64,000 nucleotides of DNA from Cannabis sativa (Eukaryota > Streptophyta > Magnoliopsida > Rosales > Cannabaceae): NCBI RefSeq assembly GCF_029168945.1, contig NC_083602.1:65058600-65122599 (forward strand), in the 5' to 3' direction. Within the stretch, counting starts at the first letter, position 1. Each line of letters starts with the position of its first letter. The notes under the pieces were generated by a model. That model was given only the letters and a program-made list of their open reading frames with translations. It ran no database searches and was not told the DNA's origin. A program made the translations under genes and the position numbers. Positions 11,935 to 21,430 of the stretch are shown here, piece by piece.

Positions 11935-12445
11935 TATTCGATCTCCGTTGTTGGTTTTACATAGTTATTGTTTTAGTGAGTAATCCTCCCTAATGGAGGA
12001 ACGTTCACTAACAATTTAACGCCGTAGAATCTCGAAAGATAAGTACTTTTTGTAAGTGTTTATTTTAGTATGGATCACCCTAATGGTGGCGACTTTAATA
12101 GGGCTTACAAAAGTATGAAACAATGGTGGAAGCTCATAAGATAGAATTTCCTTGACTCTCACCTAAACAGGACAACGCTGAATTCTTTTCTTGATCGAAT
12201 AAAAGGTTGTTAGAATGTTTATCATTTTAGATGAGCTGACAACTCTATTTAATGGATGGTAGCTTTGACTCTCGCCTAAACGGGACACTGATATCAGTTT
12301 GTTGAAAACCTTGGAAATTATTTAGGATTGTATGTTTTAGTATTTTCTCGTGTCATTCCTACTTGCTATGTGCCAATAATTTCTGAATGAGATTTTGTGT
12401 TAAACCTTACTTGATTTCTATTTATTGTTATTTGTAGTATCCAAT
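11935..12445 (+). promoter_or_regulatory. Structured leader module of element A
   Basis: Homologous to element B 19131-19600. It keeps the outer stem TTAGTGA/TCACTAA (11973-11979 with 12005-12011) around the inner hairpin CCTCC-CTAAT-GGAGG, a CACC-CTAAT-GGTG hairpin near 12076-12088, and two TCTCG...CGGGA hairpins near 12155-12170 and 12270-12285. It ends where a gag-like start codon begins (12446). Only one module is present, where B has two. The function is unknown; an RNA-level role is inferred from the paired changes. Confidence 0.6.
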
Positions 12446-13140
12446 ATGACAATGACCAATCCCATGTTGTAACTGTTGACTAATAATATGCTGAATGGAT
12501 CTAAGTTTCCCAGATGTAAAGAGAACATTAACATTGCTCTCATTGGTGAAAATACCCTGTTTATTCTTAGACAAAAATTCACGGTACCTTGTCGTAGTGG
12601 GAGGTTTTTCAAAGAACTCACCCTATTATGACTTGGAAGACACTTGTGATAAAAATCCATTGTTAGTTTAAACAAGTAATGGATTGTCAGTTTAAGAAAC
12701 TAGGAAGAAAAGCCAAGAAAGCTATGGTTAAAACAATTCATATGGAACAACCAAAAGTTTTCTATTACAAGGACAAGAAAGGAAATTTTTGAAAATAAGT
12801 CTATTCAATGGACTTAACAAAACTTCCTGTTCCTAGTATTATAGGTTTGAAATTATCTAAAACTATGGCTTGTGGTATGCCTAGTATTTACTTACTCTAA
12901 TGCAAGCAACTTATTTTAGTAAGACGTTGGAGCATTTCTTTTCTAATGGCAATTTATAGAAGCTTCTCGACTTCTAGAAATAGATTTTATTTTTATCTAA
13001 GGAAAAGTTTCAACTGTTCCAGAAAAGATATAGCCAATGAAAGAATTCCTTAGGATCATTAGTAAGAGGTCTCAGATATGCTTTTGTATGCCTTAGACCA
13101 GACACCTGCTGTTGAGTGTAAGTAATGAGTAGCTCCAGCT
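12446..13140 (+). pseudogene. Decayed gag fragment fused to a pol relic (element A)
   Basis: ATG at 12446 opens a gag-like start with a stop after eight codons, then a recognisable copia gag stretch (LNGSKF... ENINIALIGEN) to about 12580. It then jumps to a reverse transcriptase/RNase H-proximal relic also found in B at 23440-23990. The RPD motif at about 13098-13106 is followed by an in-frame TGA at 13113-13115. Protease, integrase and most of the reverse transcriptase are missing. No functional product is expected. Confidence 0.7.
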
Positions 13141-14008
13141 GCTTGAACTCGGATGCTATTTAGCAAGTTGAATCAGATGCTTCGACAGAAGGGTGGAGTT
13201 AGTCCAAGATGAAGATGAAGCTCGAATTTTTTTTTATTATTTTTGAATTAGTTGTTTTAGTTTCAAAACAATTTGGATTTCAATTATTAGTTTTGGTTTT
13301 TATTCCCTATTTTCATATTGTTGCAGACAATTCCTTTAATTTTGGAGAATTTTATGATAAAATTTTCTATTTTGGAAATTGCATTTATGAATTGAGCTTC
13401 ATTTACTTTCTCTTGTGTATGCCAGTACCAATTATATTTATATGTTTTAATGATTGTAGGTGTATGTGTTTTTATTATTGACACAAATTCTATAGTATCT
13501 TAAACTCTTCAAAAAGTTAATACTACATAAACACTTAGAATTTCTTTTCTATGTTTATGAATAATTGTTAATTCTAAAACAATTATTAAGAATTTGTTTA
13601 ATAGAAAGATCTTTTGATCTGATAGGGCTGGAAAAGTTAAGAATAATATGCAGTTCAACGATCTTTTATATCTATTGAACTCTGGATTATATTCATAACT
13701 CCACATGATCTCTATAACACTAAGAGATGGACCATGATCTCTATATCCCTTAGGGGTGGATCATAATCTCTATATACTTAGGGGTGGACTATACTATTGA
13801 AATATGTAGTTCATTTTGAACTCTGGACTATATTCAATACACCACAGTACTCTTTGTCACACATATTTTAAGCATGGATGTAATATAATGAATTAGCAAT
13901 TATCAGAATAAATTCTTGATCTTGATTTATGTTCCAGTTTATATTTACTATTGTAATATAAAATCCTTTACCCATCTTCATTTGGTTGACACTTGTGATA
14001 GGAACTTA
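13141..14008 (+). other. Element A internal DNA, not assigned
   Basis: AT-rich internal sequence of element A. It is not collinear with the pol relic of the other copies: stretches resembling the integrase-end DNA (TATGCAGTTC, GGGGTGGA) appear after the RNase H-end relic, so this part is rearranged. ORFs of 60-90 codons are present but show no known domain. Confidence 0.5.
13702..13793 (+). repeat. Short tandem repeat, ~29 bp unit, three copies
   Basis: Copies start near 13702, 13731 and 13760. Each carries (C)ATGATCTCTATA or ATAATCTCTATA followed by a TTAGGGGTGG-like tail. The unit resembles GATTAGGGGTGGACCAT in element B near 23215. Confidence 0.75.
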
Positions 14009-14013
14009 AGAAC

Positions 14014-15910
14014 TGTTGGGTTTTATCCCCTAAATAAAACTCATTTCAATATAATCAGATTTACTTATTAATATAGATCAGAAATAACATTTAATGTTGC
14101 ATGATTCACATGATTTATTTCATGATTATATGTACATAATGTATAAATTCATCTGAAACCCTTTTCACATACTTGATCCTATTTATTGTGCTGTCAACAC
14201 ATTGGAAAGTAAACATGACTATGTGAATAAAGTTTCCTAGATTTATCAGACATAGGGTTTTACTGATATGATAATCTACAACAGAGTTTACTTGCATTTG
14301 GAGAAGTGCTATGTTCTTTCAAGAGCATTGGTTAAAGTAAAGCTCAGGTTGGATGCATGGAGTATGCATCGGAAGGGACCGATATTGAACTTTGACTTAG
14401 ATTTATTAAACTTACCGTAATATCTATTCAAGTCAATATCGCCTAGTTGATCCTAGATCAAATGATCTTAATCCTGATATGATTAGGCTCAATCTCGAGA
14501 GGCTATCCGTGTTCTTTGATTTGTTAGTTAAGCCTACTTTTAGGTCAGGGTGATACGTACATTTTGGGAACACGGTAGTGCAATTGAGTGGGAGCGCTAT
14601 CATAAACATGGAATCTATAGCTTCTATCTGGCGAATAGTAAGCAAAGGATGATCTCCTTCGAGCTTGACCAAACGAACATAAATGGTGGAGTACTCATTT
14701 CACATAAGCTGAAATATCATTTATACAGGGTCAAGTGTTTTAAGGATAAAATACATAGTAGGGTGTTACGGTAATCTAATCCCTTTACAGTGTAGATCAT
14801 TCATATAGAGGATCAGTGATCAAATTAGGATTATAACAATGGATAACTAATGATGTGTCTATATGGTGGAACATATAGAGCATTCTATATAACTGGGAGT
14901 GCAATTCTAAGTTCTATGTGTGGATTCAACGAAGAATTAATAAGTTAGTGAATTTTAGTAATAAATTCTTGATCTACTTATTGGAAGCTCGGTTATATAG
15001 ACCCATGGTCCCCACACTAGTTGAGATAATATTGCTTGTAAGACTCATGTAATTGGTTTTGATTAATCAATTATAATTCTCAAATTAGACTATGTCTATT
15101 TGTGAATTTTTCACTAAGTAAGGGCGAAATTGTAAAGAAAGAGTTTTAGGAGCATATTTGTTAATTATGATACTTTGTATGGTTCAATTAATCAATATGA
15201 TAAATGACAATATTATTTAATAATTATTTATAGTTATTAAATAGTTAGAATTGGCATTTAAATGGTTGAATTTGAAAATTGGCGTTTTTGAGAAAATCAG
15301 ATGCAGAAAAGATAAAACTGCAAAATTGCAAAAAGTGAGGCCCAAATCCACTAAGCATGGCCAGCCACTTTTGTAGGCAATTTAAACTGATATTTTCATT
15401 ATTTTAATGCCAAATAATTCAAACCTAACCCTAGTGGAATGCTATAAATAGATAGTGAAGGTTTCAGGAAAATTACACTTAAATTTTCTATTTTTCCTTC
15501 AGAGAAAAACCTGAGCCTTCTCTCTCCCTATCTTTGGCCGAACCCACTCTCTCTCTCTTCCTCATTGAGATTTCGAAATACTTAGTGTATGAGTAGTGCC
15601 CACACACAGCAAGTGATACCTCAATCATAGTGAGGAAGATCGTGAAGAAAGACTTTCAGCAAGAAGGAGGTTTCAGCATCAAAGATTCAGAGAAAGAGAT
15701 CCAGGTTCAGATATTGATAATGCTCTGCTACAGAAAGGAATCAAGGGCTAGATATCTGAACAGAAGGAGTCTTTATATTCCGCTGCACCCAATGTAAGGT
15801 ATCCTAAACTTTATATGTGTTTATTTCATCGTTTTAGAAAGTTCATATTTAGGGTGTTAATCAACATACTTGTGAGTAGATCTAAGATCCTGGTAAAATA
15901 AATTCCAACA
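14014..15910 (+). repeat. 5' LTR of element B
   Basis: 1897 bp, TG...CA. The TATA box CTATAAATAG is at 15442-15451, followed by a CT-rich stretch. Short ORFs here recur in other copies only because the LTRs are nearly identical. Confidence 0.95.
15442..15451 (+). promoter_or_regulatory. LTR TATA box, element B
   Basis: CTATAAATAG in the 5' LTR; transcription would start about 30 bp on, leading through the CT-rich R/U5 region into the leader. The 3' LTR has the same box near 26020-26029. Confidence 0.6.
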
Positions 15911-15912
15911 AC

Positions 15913-15930
15913 TGGCCTCAGAGTCATGGT
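15913..15930 (+). other. Primer-binding site, element B
   Basis: TGGCCTCAGAGTCATGGT starts two bases after the LTR. It is like the initiator-Met tRNA site but reads CC for TA at positions 4-5. Confidence 0.75.
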
Positions 15931-18900
15931 AATTGATTTACTTGCAAGAAATTTGGACTTTAAAACGATTGTTTGTTTGTTTTTGGATGGTATCATGTTG
16001 TATTGAGTGTTATTTGATGATTGATTGATGTTTGTAAATTTTCGTGAAAAATAATTGCGATTCTGTTTCTGGAATTATTTTTATTGGATAGTATGGAAAA
16101 AAATTAAGCAAGTTACTTTTTTACAGAACTCAATTTCGATTTAATTTGAATTAGTTATGATTTTTTGAAGATTCAAAAAAATCGGAGTTGTGTTGAAATT
16201 TTCCTACGATCGCGAAAACTGTCCGTACAGCTCACAATTTTTTCGTTTTTCTTCATTTTTTCATGCTTTTTCATGGAATTAACTTCCGATTTTTTGTGTA
16301 GTTCTGTATTTATACTATTACTATTCCTAATTCAATTCTAATTATCATTTTGAATTAATTTAATATTTTTTAAATTTAATTCAAGATATTAGTGTAATTT
16401 GAATTTGAAACTAGTTAGTATCTATCTTTTTTGCTTAATAATCTATCTTATTTTTAAATTTGATTATATCTTATCTTATTTTTAAATTTAAGGTCAGATT
16501 TTAAATTTTTTAAATTTATTTTTTTTTAAATAATTTGACCTTATTTAAATTTAAAATAAGATAACTATAATCATGTAATTTTAAAAGGATGTAAGATATT
16601 TTGCTAACTTTTAAATTTTTTTTTATTTTATTTATTTAAATTACATTTAAAATCTAAAAAAGATATTCATTTATCTTTTTTTAATTTTTTATTTAATTTT
16701 TATTTATAAAATAACATTTAAATTTTAAAAGTAGTTAGCAAATTTTGAAATGATATTTAGGTTGGTTGAAACCTAATTTTTCAAAATTGTAGGTTTAATT
16801 TTAAATTTAAATTTTTTTTTAATTTCGAATTTTTCAAATTTTTTTTAAAATTTTCGAAAATATTTTTTTTAATTAATTAATTATTTCGAAATTAATTATT
16901 TAATTTAAAATTAAATAAATCCTACATCCAACTATCCAGCTAACCTTGTTGCAGGGGTATGTGTTTTAGCTTGTTTGTAAGTTTTCAAAACCTATTATTA
17001 CTTGATTGCAAATAGCCATGGTTACCTTTTGCAAATAGCCATGGTCAAGATAATAATTTGTAACAAGTATATTTACAATCTTCTTTCATCTGTGTATGAC
17101 CTAGCAACATGATAGGACCTATCCAAAGTGTGCCTGTGTGAGCCTATGTGTTTAATTTTATTATAGATGCATATAGGTTGTTGTTGCTAAAATAAATTAT
17201 CATAGTTCTTGATAGAATTTATTTAGGCCCATTTAGTTTTTGGGCCTATTCAATTAATAACAGTTGTTCTTATTAAGGTTAAATTCCTCTCTTTTGGGCC
17301 TTGTGTGAGAGTTGGGAGCCATAGAAGTGGGTACGACATATGGAACCCAGGCACCCCCTCACATGAACCACCCCAATTGCGAAGGCCCATTTGCCTGATT
17401 TGAATAACTGTACTAGGTTAATTAAACTAGTTTAACCTAATAAAATTGATTAGCAACATAATTAATTTTATTTATTTTGAAATTAATTTAAGAAAATTAT
17501 AGTTTAAAGAATTTTTTTTTTATTCTAAGCTAAACTATATGTATTTTCTTGTATTTAATTAAATATAGAATTATAACCATCTAGATTCTTTCTGAAGCTT
17601 AATTTAAATTTTTCATTAAATATTCCTAATTAAGTTGATATTTAGTTAACTATAACTAACTAGCTTAAATCTGAATATCTTTTGGATTTAAAATTTCAAA
17701 ATTAAGTTGAGGAATTTTAGGCATTGATTATTAAGATTCTTTAGATATTTTTTAAGTTAATATCTTTTCGAATATTAACTTAAAATGGAATATTTTAGAT
17801 ATTTTTAAGTTAATATCTTTTCGAATATTAACTTAAAATGGAATATTTTTTAAATTAAGTGGTTACAACTTAATTTTTGATATTTAATTAAATTTAAATT
17901 TGAAAATATTTAAGTTCTAGATTTTTTCTAATATAACTTAAATTAGATATTTTTTCAAATTTTGTGGAAAAGATACTTAGTCAAATAAGATATTTTCTAG
18001 ATAGTTATTTCTAGACTACTTATTATTTCTAATATTAAATAGGAAAATATTATACATTGTGAAATTAATTAGTTAAATAATTAATTTTGGTACAATTTAT
18101 TTTAAGTATATTTTTCTTAGTATTAAACTAGAGATTAATAATTAAGCCTTCTCTACACTTAATTATTTATTTCTTGAATTTAATACATTTAATAAATTTG
18201 AAAATTAAATATCTAAGTTGATTTTCATCATGATACTTAAATATTTCTTTTTCGTGACACTTAATTAAATAGAAAATTATTTTTAGTTGAAATTTATTTT
18301 TTCAACTAAATTTAAATAATTTTCAAAATATATATTTTTTTTTATTTTTTAATCAAATTTCGAAATTGCATTTCTTAAATGCTGGAATTTCGAATTTTAT
18401 TTGAAAAATAGATTAAAGTTGTAAATTATTTATTTTAATTTTGGACCAACTTAAATCAATGATTTTTTCATTAATTGATTAATTTAAAATAAATAAATTA
18501 GAATATATTATTAGAAATTGAATTAATTAGTCAAAGGAAAATCTAGATAGATATTATCTGTTTTTGCTTGAAGTATTTTTCTAATGTATTTAATTAAATA
18601 GAAAATTAATATTTAAGTTGATTTTCATCATCTACTTAAATATTTGAAAATTTTCTTATACATTTAATTAAATAGGAAAATTATATGTTTTGTTGTAAAT
18701 TAATTTTATTAATTAATTTTGGGCCAACATTAAATTAGAAAAAATTTTCGAGGATTAATTTTTTTTACTTTAACATGCATTTTCGAAAATTGTGTCCTTG
18801 AATACTTTAATTTTTCGAAATGCAATATATATTTATAGAAAATTAAATTTGAGTTGTAAATTAATTTAAATTAATTTTGTAACAACTTAAATTGAATATT

Positions 18901-19130
18901 TTTCTAAATATTTATTGGAAATTATTACTAAGATGGAAATAATTCATATTATTTTCATATCCATCTAAGTAAAATTTATAAATATTAAATTAAAATATAT
19001 ATTTAGAATTTTTCATTCTAAATTGGATATTTTAATTTAATAAATATATATTTAAAATAAATAGAATAAATAAAGAGAATCAAAGAAAATATAACTCTTT
19101 TTAAATAATGAGCTTTTAATCAAAAGACAT
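15931..19130 (+). other. Element B AT-rich leader
   Basis: About 3.2 kb without coding signal. It holds scattered degenerate repeats, for example GATTTTCATCATGATACTTA near 18220 and a shortened relative near 18622. A more complex island at 16920-17410 is strongly conserved in A, D and G. Leaders this long occur in large non-autonomous LTR elements. Confidence 0.75.
17743..17850 (+). repeat. Tandemly duplicated hairpin, 54-bp unit
   Basis: Two adjacent copies. Each contains the inverted pair AAGTTAATAT / ATATTAACTT around a CTTTTCGA loop. D and G have one copy (near 34260 and 48450), so the duplication is specific to B. Confidence 0.8.
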
Positions 19131-19990
19131 TCGATCTCCATTGTGGGTTTTACACCGCGTTTGTTTTAGTGAGTAATCCTCCCTAATGGAGGAACGTTCA
19201 TTAGTAATTTCGCACCGTTTAATCTCGAATGATAAGTAGTTTGTAAGTGTTTTGTATGGTATAGATCACCCTAATGGTGGCGACCATACTTGACTTGCAA
19301 ATTATGAAACAATGGTGGAAGCTCATAAGATAGAATTGCCTTGACTCTCGCCTAAACGGGACAACGCTGAATTCCAATCTTGATCGAATAAAAGGTTGCT
19401 AGAATGTTTAACATTTTAGATGAGCTGACAACTCTATTCAATGAATGGTAGCTTTGACTCTCGCCTAAACGGGACACTGATATCAGTTTGTTGAAAACCT
19501 TGGAAATTATTTAGGATTGTATGTTTTAGTATTTTTCACTTGTCATTCCTACTTGCTATATGCTTATAATTTCGGAATTGTGTATGAATTTATATTGAAC
19601 CATGTTATTTTCTGTTATTAAGTTGTAGTTTAATTTCGAATCTTCATTGTTGGTCTAACTTGGCTTGTTTATCTAATGAGATAAATCCCTAGTGGATTTT
19701 CACCATTAGACATACATAATAGTGTTAGATGTCGAAAGATAAATATTGTATATGCGACATCTAGCTGTTAATCAATTGATGACACCTTAGACTAGTATTT
19801 TTACGATATGAAACAAGAAGATTGTATAAATAAGATTACTTTGACTTTCGCTAATCGAAGCATCGTTGGATTCTTATTTTAAACGAAATTATCCTAATTC
19901 CTCTTAGCTTATTCATTTCGAATTAGCTCAATAATATATCATTGGATGAATGGTCTATAAATCATTTCATGTCATTATATTTTCTCTTAA
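19131..19990 (+). promoter_or_regulatory. Structured leader: two diverged modules with CTAAT-loop hairpins
   Basis: Two related modules start at about 19132 (CGATCTCCATTGT) and 19637 (CGAATCTTCATTGT), roughly 500 bp apart, with matching landmarks (TATGAAACAA 19304/19807; TTGACTCTCG 19341/TTGACTTTCG 19841). Hairpins: CCTCC-CTAAT-GGAGG (19178-19192) inside TTAGTGA/TCATTAG; CACC-CTAAT-GGTG (19267-19279) inside GTATGGT/ACCATAC; TCTCG-CCTAAA-CGGGA (19346-19361) inside AGAATT/AATTC; a second TCTCG-CCTAAA-CGGGA (19459-19474); AAATCC-CTAGT-GGATTT (19683-19699) inside TCTAATG/CATTAGA; TTCG-CTAAT-CGAA (19847-19859) inside ATAAGA/TCTTAT. Stems differ while loops stay, which argues for selection on RNA or single-strand structure. 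The role is unknown. Confidence 0.65.
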
Positions 19991-21089
19991 GAAATTAAAT
20001 GACGCATATGATTATAATCCCGAAATTCTATTCCCAATTGATATAAATCTTCAATCTTAGAAATCTCCTACTTGTATGGGCAAATCTGACTTAGAGTTTG
20101 TATTAGTAGTGCTGGTCCAAGATAGAATTACTCATTATATTTGGTATAAATTTAAGTCTTTGACTTTAATTTTAGATTACCAATAGAAATTTTCTTATAT
20201 TTCTAATTCCAGAATACAATACAGTTACACTTTCTCAAGTGTTTAATATCCATCTTCTATTAATGGATTCAAACTGTATGGAATATGAGTTAGGTATTCT
20301 GTGACCAGGATCCACTTGCAGTATTCTAAGAACTCTTTGATGTAACTAAACCTATGTCATCAAAAGCACTACCACATTTTTTTAATCTATGGCATTTGTA
20401 TCTTGTTCATAGTGGATTTGACAAGATCAATCTCTGCAAAGAGTTAATATGCCTATATCCACTGAAAGTAGTTCATCTCATTCGCAGATGGATGTACATT
20501 CAGTGGTGGATATGAGTTTTTCGTTGTATTCTTAAAACGATAACTCTAGATTATACCTTAAGCAAAGAAATTTGAAATGTTTAAAAAATTTCATTAATTT
20601 CTAGCAATGGTTAAAACCATTAAGGTAAGTGGTTAAAGATCTTGCGAACTGATAGGGGTGGAGAAATAGTTAGTAGATGTAACACCCTAACTAATTTAGG
20701 CGTATTACGTGATTTTTAAACGTACTGTGCAGCTCGTTGCTAATCAACGAGGTTTATGGAAAAACGTGATTAATTAAAATTTTGCTTTTTCATTAACTTA
20801 CAAACCATTTTACAAAAAGTCACGGGATCCCGATTTATAAAATATTTACAAACGTTTTCACTGTTCAACTTTTACATCAAAATAAAGTCGTCTAACGACA
20901 ATTACAAAATCTCAGCCGTGCTGTCCCGAGGATCGTACGCTCCAGGCCTAACCGCCCCGACATGTACAACCCCATAAGCTCGCTCACGGTCCATCAGCAA
21001 CTGCCTTGCCTTTACCTACACATGCAACGTAAAGCGTGGGTCGACGGACTCGGTAAGAAAAGCATAATAATATCATACATAAGAACTCG

Positions 21090-21176
21090 ACCGCCGTGTC
21101 CAACACGATGCGAGTCCCGCCACGCCATGTCCAACATGGTGCGAGCACTACCGCCATGTCCAACATGGTGCGGGTT
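21090..21176 (+). repeat. ~30-bp tandem repeat in the gypsy LTR
   Basis: Three units around CGCCGTGTCCAACACGATGCG, each carrying GTCCAACA.G.TGCG. They have local palindromic character (CCATGTCCAACATGG). Confidence 0.75.
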
Positions 21177-21230
21177 TTGAACGTTCGGGGGACGGTACTA
21201 TTGACACGTAACAACCCGATCGGTCGAGCC

Positions 21231-21430
21231 GGTCATACTCCGGCGCGGTCATACTCCGGCTGTACCGACGTGTTACTATATCCTCCCGATCGGGCGAGCC
21301 GGTCATACTCCCATTCTTGGTCATACTCCGGCCCTGTCCGACGGGATACGTCAATAGCACGGAACCACCAACCAAGTGTCGGCTGATCGGTCAAGCCCAG
21401 GTCATACTCCGTTCTTGGTCATACTCCGGC
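21231..21430 (+). repeat. GGTCATACTCC repeat cluster in the gypsy LTR
   Basis: GGTCATACTC occurs six times, starting at about 21231, 21247, 21301, 21318, 21400 and 21417, with CCGATCGG-type spacers. Such clusters can be U3 regulatory repeats. Confidence 0.75.

Noticed and set aside
13209..13481. 90-codon ORF in element A
   Set aside because: Phe/Ile-rich translation of AT-rich internal retroelement DNA; no domain and not conserved in the other copies.
20962..21386. Overlapping ORFs of 72-96 codons on both strands
   Set aside because: They lie in the repeat-rich part of the gypsy-type solo LTR and show no domain; GC-rich repeats keep several frames open at once.
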